Source: Flavobacterium pectinovorum (GTDB lineage: Bacteria; Bacteroidota; Bacteroidia; Flavobacteriales; Flavobacteriaceae). From it: a DNA stretch of 64,000 bases. Positions 8,234-16,175 of the stretch are shown here, piece after piece; position 1 is the stretch's first letter, and each line of letters begins with the position of its first letter. The stretch spans positions 62,001 to 126,000 of the forward strand of contig NZ_RCZH01000012.1 of assembly GCF_006438875.1 (NCBI RefSeq). The letters run 5' to 3'. A program made the translations under genes and the position numbers. The notes under the pieces were generated by a model. It searched no databases and had not been told where the DNA came from. It worked only from the letters and a program-made list of their open reading frames with translations.

Positions 8234-9283
8234 ATGAAAAATAGAGTCAATAAAAAAAGTTTATCAAATAAAATAGTCTCAATAACAGCTTTGTTATTAG
8301 CAATAACAGCGATTGTTTATTTTGTGTCCTATCTTTTAAGAGGATCAAACTATGAAGAAACGAATGATGCACAAGTAGAATCGTATATAAATCCTGTTTC
8401 GGCAAGAGCAAGCGGATATATAACTAAAGTTTTGTTTGAAGAACATCAGGATGTAAAAAAAGGAGACACGCTTGTAATTCTTGATAATAGAGAATACACC
8501 TTTAAAGTTCAGGAAGCCGAAGCCGTTTTAGAAGATGCTTATGCGCAAATACAAGTTTTAGAAGCAGGAATAAACGTAGCTCAAACAGGAATTCTGGTAA
8601 GTAAAAATCAAATAGCTTCGGCTAAGGCGAGATTATGGCAGCAAAAACAAGATAATTTAAGATATCAGAAATTATTAAAAGATGAAGCTGTGACCGGACA
8701 GGAATACGAACAGGTTAAAACCAGATATGATGTAGCTCAAAATGATTACAACGCCACCGAAAATACTTTGTTAAGTTCGCAGTCAAGAGTTCAGGAGCTT
8801 AAAACTCGTAAAGCATTACTGAATGCTGATATTAAACGCAAACAGGCAATACTTGACCTGGCTAAGATTAACTTGTCTTATACCGTAATTACATCTCCTT
8901 ATAACGGAAAAACCGGACGTAAACAAATTCTTGAAGGACAACAAGTACAATTGGGACAACCTTTGGTATCGATTGTAAATGAAAAAGAAAAATGGATTAC
9001 AGCTAACTTTAAGGAAACTCAGGTGAGCGGGTTTTATGTAGGTCAGAATGTAAAAATAACAGTTGATGCAATTTCCGGAAAAACATATGAAGGAAGAATA
9101 GAAGCTATTGCAGCTTCAACGGGATCTAAATTTTCTCTTTTGCCAGCAGATAATTCAACAGGAAACTTCGTAAAGATAATTCAAAGAATACCCGTAAAAA
9201 TTGTATTTATAGACAATACAGTTATTGAAGAAGTTAAATCAGGAATGAATGTAAGTGTGGCTGTTTTAAACAAAAAATCATGA
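8234..9283 (+). CDS. HlyD/EmrA-type membrane fusion protein of the efflux pump
   Basis: One N-terminal membrane anchor (about 15-33) is followed by the typical start of the periplasmic part, EETNDAQVESYINPVSARAS, which is the EmrA/HlyD lipoyl half-motif. Then come a long coiled-coil hairpin (about 75-210), the second lipoyl half (YTVITSPYNGKTGRK) and a beta-barrel domain. It bridges the inner-membrane MFS transporter and the TolC-like channel. Its stop overlaps the start of the MFS gene by 4 bp, consistent with translational coupling. Length (349) is usual for EmrA relatives. Confidence 0.93.
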   Translation: MKNRVNKKSLSNKIVSITALLLAITAIVYFVSYLLRGSNYEETNDAQVESYINPVSARASGYITKVLFEEHQDVKKGDTLVILDNREYTFKVQEAEAVLEDAYAQIQVLEAGINVAQTGILVSKNQIASAKARLWQQKQDNLRYQKLLKDEAVTGQEYEQVKTRYDVAQNDYNATENTLLSSQSRVQELKTRKALLNADIKRKQAILDLAKINLSYTVITSPYNGKTGRKQILEGQQVQLGQPLVSIVNEKEKWITANFKETQVSGFYVGQNVKITVDAISGKTYEGRIEAIAASTGSKFSLLPADNSTGNFVKIIQRIPVKIVFIDNTVIEEVKSGMNVSVAVLNKKS

Positions 9284-10905
9284 AAACACATCCTTTTCTA
9301 AATAATACAGCAATAAAATATAAAGGTCTTACGCTTGTATTATTAATAGTGATTCTTTTTACTTCTTTGGCACAATTTGCCTCTTTTGCACTTATTCAAC
9401 AGCATCTCATTTCATATTACGGCGTCGAACCCGAAGATATTTCTATGTCATTGATGGTTATGTATGCCGGTATAATATCATTCTTGCCGATACAGTTTCG
9501 TTTATTGCGTTATTTTACAATGCGAAAATATTTAATTACAACATTGTTTTTAGGAATCCTCATCAATATAGGCAGTTTTGCAACCCATGATATAGTTATA
9601 TTTATTGTTTTAAGATTTTTTCAGGGAATAGTAGTTGGAACAATAGTTGGCAGTATGTTAATCGTTATTTTTTCTATCCAGCCAGGAGAAAAAGGATCTC
9701 TTGTTGGATCGTCCATTTTATTTGTTATAATTCTCACCACGGCTGCGATTATTGGCATTCTCTCTTCTTGGGTTACTGTAAACATGAATTGGAATTTTAC
9801 TTATTATGGTTTGATATCGCTTCAGATTTTAGCTTTATTAATTTGCTATTTAATTTTTCAACCCAAAAGACAACAGCGTCCATATCCACTTTATCAGATG
9901 GATTGGGCAGGAGGTTTATTTTTTGCAAATTTTAGTATTTCGCTGGCGTATGTTATGATTTACGGTCCAAAACAATATTGGTTTTCTTCGCCATCAATTC
10001 TTAAAACATCAATATTTTGTTTTGTAATGCTGGTGTTTTTTATATACAGACAAGCAACTTTAAAAAGACCTCTAATTGATTTACGAGTATTTAAATATGG
10101 GAAGTTTATTTTGGGTTTGTTCCTTTTGATTCTTTTTTACGGAATAAAAGATACGATCAATTTGATATATGGATATGCAGGAGGAATTCTGGGATGGAGT
10201 TCTGCTGATGTTGTTGAATTAGGTTTGTATAATAGTGCAGGAGTAATAATTGCCATTTGGTTTTCAGTAAAGATGATTCTTAAAAACAAGCTCAATGTTC
10301 CAAAATTAATTTTGGCAGGATTCTCTCTAATGGTCTTTTATAATTTATGGATGTACTGGTCTTTGACGCCAAATCTGTCTTTTGTTGATCTGGCACTACC
10401 TGTTTTTATTCAAGGTCTTGCATCTGGATTTATTTTTTTGCCGGTAATGATTTTTACAATGTCAGCGGTTCCTAAATTTACCGGATTCACAGCAATTATA
10501 ATTTGTGCTTATGCCCGTTTTATTGCGACTTTAAATTCTATATCTGGTTTTTATACCCTGCAGCTTAATTATAATAATGAGTATAGAGAAGGGTTTTTAG
10601 GTCATCTTACGGTTGAAGATCCTAATTTTATCCAAAGCAGTTTGAATAATCAAAATTTATTTTTATCAAAAGGATATACAATTGATCAGGCAAATGTATT
10701 GTCTAATATAATGATAAATAAAGCTGCGGGAATTCAGGGGCAATTACTAACAAACAGAACTATTTTTATGATTGGCAGTTTATTGCTTTGTTTCGCAATG
10801 CTACTATTTGTTGGTTTTATTATTGGAAGTAAAATCAGAACTTTAAGAAATCAAAAAAGTAATCTTAGGTACAATACAGTTCTTTTGATAAATGAAAGCG
10901 AATAA
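9280..10905 (+). CDS. MFS drug transporter, DHA2/EmrB-like
   Basis: The 541-residue protein is almost entirely hydrophobic with about 14 membrane segments, the layout of the DHA2 drug:H+ antiporter group to which EmrB belongs. It lies in an operon with the membrane fusion and outer membrane proteins, so it probably drives export of hydrophobic compounds across both membranes. It is more divergent than typical EmrB at the canonical motifs: I do not see the usual GxLaDrxGrkxxl loop, and the corresponding place reads RLLRYFTMRKY. Substrates cannot be predicted. Its last 14 bp overlap the TetR gene. Confidence 0.88.
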   Translation: MKTHPFLNNTAIKYKGLTLVLLIVILFTSLAQFASFALIQQHLISYYGVEPEDISMSLMVMYAGIISFLPIQFRLLRYFTMRKYLITTLFLGILINIGSFATHDIVIFIVLRFFQGIVVGTIVGSMLIVIFSIQPGEKGSLVGSSILFVIILTTAAIIGILSSWVTVNMNWNFTYYGLISLQILALLICYLIFQPKRQQRPYPLYQMDWAGGLFFANFSISLAYVMIYGPKQYWFSSPSILKTSIFCFVMLVFFIYRQATLKRPLIDLRVFKYGKFILGLFLLILFYGIKDTINLIYGYAGGILGWSSADVVELGLYNSAGVIIAIWFSVKMILKNKLNVPKLILAGFSLMVFYNLWMYWSLTPNLSFVDLALPVFIQGLASGFIFLPVMIFTMSAVPKFTGFTAIIICAYARFIATLNSISGFYTLQLNYNNEYREGFLGHLTVEDPNFIQSSLNNQNLFLSKGYTIDQANVLSNIMINKAAGIQGQLLTNRTIFMIGSLLLCFAMLLFVGFIIGSKIRTLRNQKSNLRYNTVLLINESE

Positions 10906-11488
10906 TAAAAAAATAGCCATTTTGGACATTGCAGAAGATTTATTTTGCTCTTATGGTTCAAAAAACACCACCGTGAGATTGATCTCTAAAAAAGCTAAGA
11001 TTAGTCCGGCAATGCTAAATTATTATTTTGGTTCAAAAGGAAATCTGTCTCTGCTGATATTTGAAAGAAAAATTAAACAGTTAAAAGGAAGACAAAAAGA
11101 GCTCGATTTAAAAAATAAAACGGCGATCGAACAAACCTTAGTTTATACTAATTTTTATATAGATTTAATTGTTGAACATCTTCCGTTTTATAGATTAATG
11201 ATGAAAGAGAAGTTGTTAAATGAAAATGAAATTATTGTGAATCTGATTGATTCTTATTTTAAATCAAATATGGAAACATTAAGAAATGTATTGAATAAAG
11301 GAAGGAATGAAAAAGAAATAAAACAGTTGAATAATGATTCTTTTGTAATGATTGTTTCCGGATTACTCGCCAATATAATTTTTAAAACCGATAATGTACA
11401 GGATGTTTTATATCATAAAAACGTAAAACAAATAAAGAAACAACTTCACGAAGTTTTGGTAGTTCTTTTTGTAATCACTTTAAAATAA
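10892..11488 (+). CDS. TetR family transcriptional regulator
   Basis: The N-terminal helix-turn-helix is clear: ILDIAEDLFCSYGSKNTTVR followed by ISKKAKISPAMLNYYFGSKG, the TetR signature with the YYxFxSK turn. The rest (about 60-198) is a helical ligand-binding domain. Its start overlaps the MFS gene by 14 bp, so it is the fourth gene of the efflux operon and probably a repressor giving feedback. Its last 9 bp overlap the end of the convergent DUF763 gene. No operator could be identified by eye. Confidence 0.9.
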   Translation: MKANNKKIAILDIAEDLFCSYGSKNTTVRLISKKAKISPAMLNYYFGSKGNLSLLIFERKIKQLKGRQKELDLKNKTAIEQTLVYTNFYIDLIVEHLPFYRLMMKEKLLNENEIIVNLIDSYFKSNMETLRNVLNKGRNEKEIKQLNNDSFVMIVSGLLANIIFKTDNVQDVLYHKNVKQIKKQLHEVLVVLFVITLK

Positions 11489-12700
11489 TTCAAGTTGATT
11501 ATTTGGGTTTTGAGGTTTGGTTTTAGGAGGTTTAGCATCTCCAAAAATAGTTCTTCCTCCATATTTGTGCGATTCGTCTCGTTCTCTTTGAATCAATGCA
11601 TCAAAGTTAGAATTGGGCGTAAAACTCTCTTCGGCTTTTCTTGAGATTTCAGATAATTTTTGAATAGCCTGTATTTTGTCGGTATTTCCAATTTTAGCCC
11701 GATTAATTGCCCTTTGTAAAGTATCAATTGTTTCATCATAGATTTTTACGGGAACAGGAAACGGATGTCCGTCTTTTCCGCCGTGAGCGAAAGAAAAACG
11801 TGCAGGATCTTCGAATCGGGTAGGAGTACCATATATTATTTCGCTAACCAATGCTAATGATTGCAAGGCTCTTGGTCCCATTCCTTTTAAAAGTAATAGT
11901 TCTTCAAAATCTTCCGGTTTGTTCTCATGAGTTGTCCAAAGCATTGCGCCGAGTCTTTTCATGTTAACATCTTCCATTCTTACATCGTGATGCGCAGGCA
12001 TAGAAAGATATTGCATTTCCTTCATGATTTTTGTGGGAGATTCTTTGGATAATTCTAAAATTCCTTCTCTGGATTTTTCGGCAGTCTGAGCAGTAAGATT
12101 TAAAATTGTTCCCTGATTTTCGCCATAAATAAAAGTATGAGGTTCATTTATAAAAGACTTTAAATCTTGCGAATGCCAATGATATCTTCGAGCAGTTTTA
12201 GAGTTAGGATTCATTCCTTGTTGAATAACCGCCCATTGTCCTTTATTATCAACAATAAAATTATGCTGATACAATTGAAACCCGTCCTGAATGGCTGTAT
12301 TGTCTACTTTAGCGGTAAGTCTGCTGCAATTTGCAAGATTGTTTCCGTCAAGACCGGTTTTTTCGCCAACAAATAAAAGTTCCTGCGGCGTTAATAAGGA
12401 ATTTTTGCCTTTGCCTCCGCAGATATAAATTCCAAGTTCTTTAGAATGTGGATTTACAGATTTTTTTAATGCGCCAAGAACTGAGGTTGTGATTCCGGAC
12501 GAATGCCAGTCCATTCCCATTACAGCTCCAAAACTTTGAAACCAAAAAGGATTACTCAGTTTGTTTATTACTTCGGAAGTAGAAAATTCCATAGCAATCG
12601 TTTCTACAATTGCAAAACCAAGTTTAGACATTCGGTCAGCAAGCCATAACGGAACATGTCCGTAATGTAAAGGTAGATCTGCTGTGCCGGAACGTTTCAT
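11480..12700 (-). CDS. DUF763 family protein
   Basis: The start MKRSGTADLPLHYGHVPLWL is the hallmark of DUF763, a family of about 400 residues found in archaea and scattered bacteria. Later conserved parts include GMDWHSSG, GGKGKNS, QGMN, ARRYHWHS and FAHGGKDGHPFPVP. A helix-hairpin-helix-like stretch (LLLKGMGPRALQSLALVSEI) suggests nucleic acid binding. The function is unknown, although the many conserved His, Asp and Glu residues suggest an enzyme. It is a single gene, convergent with and overlapping the TetR gene by 9 bp. Confidence 0.9.
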   Translation of the reverse strand: MKRSGTADLPLHYGHVPLWLADRMSKLGFAIVETIAMEFSTSEVINKLSNPFWFQSFGAVMGMDWHSSGITTSVLGALKKSVNPHSKELGIYICGGKGKNSLLTPQELLFVGEKTGLDGNNLANCSRLTAKVDNTAIQDGFQLYQHNFIVDNKGQWAVIQQGMNPNSKTARRYHWHSQDLKSFINEPHTFIYGENQGTILNLTAQTAEKSREGILELSKESPTKIMKEMQYLSMPAHHDVRMEDVNMKRLGAMLWTTHENKPEDFEELLLLKGMGPRALQSLALVSEIIYGTPTRFEDPARFSFAHGGKDGHPFPVPVKIYDETIDTLQRAINRAKIGNTDKIQAIQKLSEISRKAEESFTPNSNFDALIQRERDESHKYGGRTIFGDAKPPKTKPQNPNNQLELF

Positions 12701-12784
12701 TTATAGGAATTTGTATTTATACAAAAATAAACAAAATACTTTTAAATGCTTATTTGTAAAATGGAGATATACAGGTTGTTGAGG

Positions 12785-13420
12785 TTAATGTTTTGAATTG
12801 TATTCATCTGCAATATCAGTCCAATCATTTTCCCATGTTTTGTTGAAATAAATTTCTGCTTTTTCCCAATCTTCTTCGTCCCATTGATCTCTTTCATCGG
12901 TCAATTCTAATTTTTCAGAAATAATAGCATCAATTAAAAAGGTAAGAAATTCATCAAAATCATCCGCGATAACCGAAATTGGTTCAGGATCTCCGCAAGG
13001 TAAATACAAAATCTGACCTTTCTTTCCTTCAATATTAGGGTCATAATCAATGCATAAAAGATTCCCCGAGCCATCATGCGCAAAAGGAATTCTTTTTACA
13101 GAATATAATTCATTCTTTATTTTGTTTTTTTGATATACAGACTCGGGTTCTCGTTCTCCTTCTGCCATTTTGAAAAAATCCCATTGAACTTTTACGTCTT
13201 CGATTGTTAAAAAGCCAAATCCTGCCATTACGCCAAGACTTTTCTTTTCGCCATTATACGTCTTTAACAACTCTACATATGAAGGTGGTAAAATTTGATT
13301 TACCGATTTTTCCAAATCAGAAATATCTTTTTCACTTGCTCCATTATTCATAAATGAATCAAAAATATCTAGTTTTGATCTGAAATTTTCAATTAGTTTG
13401 TTGACCAATATATTATCCAT
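12785..13420 (-). CDS. SMI1/KNR4 (SUKH) family protein
   Basis: The SUKH fold spans about residues 25-165. It contains the typical LPPSYVELLKTYNGE at its start, a central FAHDGSGNLLCIDYDP and an acidic end (VIADDFDEFLTFLID). SUKH proteins are often immunity proteins against polymorphic or contact-dependent toxins, but many bacterial members are solitary with no known role. No toxin gene with a matching delivery domain is visible nearby. It lies just downstream of an XRE gene on the same strand, with a decayed gene tail in between. Confidence 0.85.
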   Translation of the reverse strand: MDNILVNKLIENFRSKLDIFDSFMNNGASEKDISDLEKSVNQILPPSYVELLKTYNGEKKSLGVMAGFGFLTIEDVKVQWDFFKMAEGEREPESVYQKNKIKNELYSVKRIPFAHDGSGNLLCIDYDPNIEGKKGQILYLPCGDPEPISVIADDFDEFLTFLIDAIISEKLELTDERDQWDEEDWEKAEIYFNKTWENDWTDIADEYNSKH

Positions 13421-13446
13421 TAATGAGCTGATTGTAATTTTTGGGT

Positions 13447-13516
13447 ATTATTTTTCTAGTCTTCCAAACCATCAACGGCAGAAAGCTGATTCAATGTATT
13501 GGTCTAGGTTTGCGGA
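13447..13516 (-). pseudogene. Remnant of the 3' end of the 85-aa gene family
   Basis: Read on the minus strand, this stretch encodes TNTLNQLSAVDGLED followed by a stop. It matches the last residues of the 85-aa protein encoded at 15050-15307 (TNILDQISAVDGLEEEK). The similarity is about 80 percent over 60 bases and extends upstream of the readable part, with one extra base causing a frameshift. It begins directly after, and in frame with, the stop of the XRE gene, separated from the readable tail by another stop codon. This suggests a decayed neighbour or a recombination scar. Confidence 0.6.
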
Positions 13517-13518
13517 AA

Positions 13519-13935
13519 TTATTTTGCGTGCAGTAATTTTTCTAAATATTCTATTTTATCTTTTTCAGCTTGCAGCAAACGCTCGTAAAGTTTTTTGTTT
13601 TCTTCAAAAGATTCCACAAGTTTATCTAGCGGATTGAAAGTACAATGATTTGCATTGTTAACCAGTCCATTAGCTGTGCTATTGTCATTAAAAGTATTAA
13701 AATAACTAATCATACTTTCTTCAGAGAAATTTTTAATTGCTTCTACAGTTACACCAAGTGCTTTTGCGACATCGATAAGCTTTTCTTCATCAATAGTTTC
13801 GCTGTTTTCCATAGCCGAAACCGCTTGTTGATTTGTTCCTAAAGCTTGCGCCAAAGCTTCCTGTTTCATGTCTTTCAGTTCACGAATACGGCTAATTTTT
13901 CGCCCTATATGATATGGTTTTGTTACTGTGCTCAT
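13519..13935 (-). CDS. XRE-type helix-turn-helix regulator
   Basis: Residues about 8-65 form an HTH_3 domain (ISRIRELKDMKQEALAQALG, then TNQQAVSAMENSETIDEE). A Ser/Asn-rich linker follows, and then a charged coiled-coil tail (ESFEENKKLYERLLQAEKDK) that could dimerise. It is a cytoplasmic DNA-binding protein of accessory type. A -7-like element TATCTTTG (reverse complement of 13940-13947) lies only a few bases before the ATG, so a transcript from it would be nearly leaderless. The targets are unknown; it may regulate itself and the SUKH gene downstream. Confidence 0.88.
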   Translation of the reverse strand: MSTVTKPYHIGRKISRIRELKDMKQEALAQALGTNQQAVSAMENSETIDEEKLIDVAKALGVTVEAIKNFSEESMISYFNTFNDNSTANGLVNNANHCTFNPLDKLVESFEENKKLYERLLQAEKDKIEYLEKLLHAK

Positions 13936-14142
13936 AGTTCAAAGATATCTAAAATTCTTTAAAATTTTTCTGGTTTGGTAAAACACATTTCTGTAGCAGT
14001 AAGATACATTTTATAAGAAGATCTTTTGTTTATTTTGTGCTTGAATAAAAGTGCAATTTTTCTGACGATTTGATAATTTAAAAAAGGGAATTATGAGGTT
14101 TTTTTAATTTTAGATTAACTAAAAAAAAAACGAAAAGTGATG

Positions 14143-14331
14143 TTATTGGATTTCTGCAAGCTTTTTAGATAAAGCAATAGAATTTTCGTCGTTTCCAATG
14201 AATTTAGAAGCGATTTCTATTTTTTCCTTTCCGAAAGATTCATCGAAAGAATTTCTTTTGTCTTTATTTACAAAAGAAACAACTGTCTTTTTTCCAGATT
14301 TTGCTATAAGGTCTTTTAATATATTTTTCAT
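14143..14331 (-). CDS. Small hypothetical protein, 62 aa
   Basis: This is a short, lysine-rich, soluble protein with no signal peptide (start MKNILKDLIAKSGKKTVVSF). Its start is 33 bp downstream of the stop of the DUF6934-like gene, so the two are probably co-transcribed as a two-gene unit. I do not recognise a family. The size and pairing would suit an antidote or accessory partner, but nothing in the sequence shows this. Confidence 0.5.
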   Translation of the reverse strand: MKNILKDLIAKSGKKTVVSFVNKDKRNSFDESFGKEKIEIASKFIGNDENSIALSKKLAEIQ

Positions 14332-14364
14332 AATAAAGAATAATATGTTACAAATGTACTGAAA

Positions 14365-14925
14365 TTATTTTAGTGTTTCAATAAGCTCAAATGTTATAAA
14401 GTTGTAGTCTCTACTGTTATTAGGGGCATATGGTTCGTAAATAATATTATCAATGTTTATTCTTGATAATACATCTTTTCCTTTAATAGTTTCTTTTACT
14501 TTTAGATCTTTAATTATTCCTCCTTTAACAATAAAATATTTTTGTAATGCTAGTAAGTTTTTATTTAAGCTTATTTTATATAGTCTATGTTTTGAAAATG
14601 TATTTCCGTAGAAAGTTACTATTGAATTAGGGGATATCGAAAGAAAATCTAAAGCACAAATAAAAACTGTCTGTAATACCTTATCCTTATCACCTAAATT
14701 ATTCTCTCTTGACATATCAGATATTTTTTCATTTCCATACTCATCAATACTTAAATTTCCAAAACCTAAATTATAATATTTTTCAAGTCCAAAAGCTTCA
14801 TATTGTCTAAGTGCAACTCTTTTTAGTATTTGTCTTTTACCGCTACTTACAAAGTCATATTTTATGTTTGTCAAATTATTATCAACTAGTTCGAAGTCGT
14901 AGGACGAATTAATTAAATCTTCCAT
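14365..14925 (-). CDS. DUF6934-like protein
   Basis: The 186-residue soluble protein has the pattern I associate with DUF6934 of Bacteroidota: a YDFVSSGKRQILKRV start, YYNLGFGNLSID, then GDKDKVLQTVFICALDFL, and FYGNTFSKHRLYKISL. The family is uncharacterised and frequent in accessory regions. It has no signal peptide or membrane segment. It is followed by a 62-aa gene on the same strand. The region is more AT-rich than the housekeeping genes around it, which suggests acquisition or rapid evolution. The family call rests on memory of conserved text. Confidence 0.65.
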   Translation of the reverse strand: MEDLINSSYDFELVDNNLTNIKYDFVSSGKRQILKRVALRQYEAFGLEKYYNLGFGNLSIDEYGNEKISDMSRENNLGDKDKVLQTVFICALDFLSISPNSIVTFYGNTFSKHRLYKISLNKNLLALQKYFIVKGGIIKDLKVKETIKGKDVLSRINIDNIIYEPYAPNNSRDYNFITFELIETLK

Positions 14926-15049
14926 TAATATTTATTAAAACTTAATGGCAAATTTACTTTTAAAAGCTATATAACGCCTTATAAAAATGTTAAATTTTAT
15001 AAGAAATTATTTACTATATTTTTATAGGAATATAAAAACTAAATATGGT

Positions 15050-15307
15050 TTATTTCTCTTCTTCTAAACCGTCAACGGCAGAAATCTGATCTAATATATT
15101 GGTTTGGTTTGGCGAAATGTAGTTTTTTGTTTCGCTGACATTTTCTTTCTTAAAAAGAAGATCTAATGCATGGTATAGTTTTAATAAAACATCTTTGTCT
15201 TCTTTAGCAATATCTAAAGCAGTATTGAAATTAAAAATATAATTATTAGAATTGCGTACTTCTACTTTTATAGTTTTTGATGTGATTTTAAATTTTACTA
15301 TATCCAT
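15050..15307 (-). CDS. Hypothetical protein, 85 aa (intact member of the family with a decayed tail at 13447)
   Basis: This is a small acidic protein with a beta-strand-rich first half (VKFKITSKTIKVEVRNSNNY) and a helical second half ending in DQISAVDGLEEEK. The last 60 coding bases have a decayed relative 1.6 kb away, next to the XRE gene, so it belongs to a duplicated or mobile family. The function is unknown. Its start is about 310 bp from the tRNA-Met gene. Confidence 0.55.
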   Translation of the reverse strand: MDIVKFKITSKTIKVEVRNSNNYIFNFNTALDIAKEDKDVLLKLYHALDLLFKKENVSETKNYISPNQTNILDQISAVDGLEEEK

Positions 15308-15462
15308 ATTTATAACGTGTTAACTTTTTTGCTTTTTTTCAATATGAAATTATAAGATGCTTCTAAAAAGTACTAAAGATATTTAATTATTTAGAGTTAC
15401 AACTTAATTATTTAAAGCTCCTCGTTGTAATTTTTATATAATGAGGAATTAATTTCAATAAA

Positions 15463-15493
15463 AAAACCCTAATCAATTGATGATTAGGGTTTT
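15463..15493 (-). terminator. Terminator of tRNA-Met
   Basis: A perfect 13-bp stem (AAAACCCTAATCA, 15463-15475, with its complement at 15481-15493) and a 5-base loop carry A and T runs on both sides, so it can work in either direction. It lies just past the 3' end of the tRNA gene on the minus strand. Confidence 0.85.
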
Positions 15494-15501
15494 GTTTTTT
15501 G

Positions 15502-15575
15502 TAGCGAGGACGGGAGTTGAACCCGTGACCTCAGGGTTATGAATCCTGCGCTCTAACCAACTGAGCTACCTCGCC
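15502..15575 (-). tRNA. tRNA-Met (CAT anticodon)
   Basis: The 74-nt cloverleaf is read on the minus strand. It has acceptor GGCGAGG pairing with CCTCGCT (G-U at the first pair), D-arm AGCTCAGTTGGTTAGAGC, anticodon loop TTCATAA, T-arm with GGTTCAACTCC, and discriminator A. CCA is not encoded (the next bases are CAA). The first pair and the overall text fit an elongator tRNA-Met rather than the initiator, although tRNA-Ile2 with lysidine cannot be fully excluded. The last pair of the anticodon stem is an A/C mismatch. A consensus promoter and a terminator flank it. Confidence 0.93.
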
Positions 15576-15611
15576 AAGATTGCAAGTGAACCGTGTTCCT
15601 CATTGCGGGTG

Positions 15612-15641
15612 CAAAGATAGAAATATTATTAAAGCTTCCAA
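15612..15641 (-). promoter_or_regulatory. Promoter of tRNA-Met, Bacteroidota consensus
   Basis: On the minus strand TTG (15639-15641) is followed after exactly 19 bp by TATCTTTG (15612-15619), an exact match to the TTG-N19-TAnnTTTG promoter of this phylum. Transcription would start about 30 bp before the tRNA. Confidence 0.85.
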
Positions 15642-15728
15642 GAATAAATTGAAGAAAAAAAAATATTTTTAAAAATGCATTGTTTTTGGACATATATTCT
15701 TATATTTCGAAAAAATTAAAAGTAGCAC

Positions 15729-16121
15729 ATGGAGTCAAAAATACGTTACGAAATCGAGTTTCCCATAAATTCTTCGCCGCAATTATTGTATCAGTATATA
15801 TCAACGCCGTCAGGTTTGTCAGAATGGTTTGCAGATAATGTAAATTCAAGAGGCGAATTCTTCACTTTCATTTGGAATGACTCGCAGGAAAAAGCGCGTT
15901 TGGCTTCTAAAAAAACAGGAGAAAAAGTAAAATTCAAATGGGTTGACGAAAGCAGTAAGGATACTGAATACTTTTTTGAATTGCATATTTTAGTCGATGA
16001 ATTGACTAAAGATGTATCTTTAATGGTAGTCGATTTTGCTGAAAAAGAAGAAGTAGGAGAAGCTAAACAATTGTGGGAGAATCAGATCTCTGACCTGAAA
16101 CATCTTATAGGATCTGTTTAG
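15729..16121 (+). CDS. START-like (SRPBCC) domain protein
   Basis: The 130-residue protein shows the helix-grip pattern of the START/AHSA1 group (RYEIEFPINSSPQLLYQYIS, GLSEWFADNV, FFTFIWND). A C-terminal helix (LWENQISDLKHLIGSV) should pack over a hydrophobic ligand pocket. This short form is conserved next to the aminotransferase IV gene in Flavobacteria, but its ligand is not known. It is cytoplasmic. It ends 28 bp before a terminator hairpin. Confidence 0.85.
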   Translation: MESKIRYEIEFPINSSPQLLYQYISTPSGLSEWFADNVNSRGEFFTFIWNDSQEKARLASKKTGEKVKFKWVDESSKDTEYFFELHILVDELTKDVSLMVVDFAEKEEVGEAKQLWENQISDLKHLIGSV

Positions 16122-16149
16122 TAAAAGTCTATTTTATACCTTATATTTG

Positions 16150-16175
16150 CCCTGAACAAAATTCAGGGTTTTTTT
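16150..16175 (+). terminator. Terminator whose T run abuts the next start codon
   Basis: The stem CCCTGAA (16150-16156) / TTCAGGG (16162-16168) with loop CAAAA is followed by seven Ts, and the very next base is the A of the aminotransferase ATG (16176). A -7-like TATATTTG lies at 16142-16149 immediately upstream of the hairpin. The hairpin should end the START-like transcript and will lie in or around the 5' end of the next one. Confidence 0.8.

Noticed and set aside
12785..13935. Complete toxin-immunity system around the SUKH gene
   Set aside because: No toxin, secretion or delivery domain is found within reach; only the SUKH protein and an XRE regulator are present.
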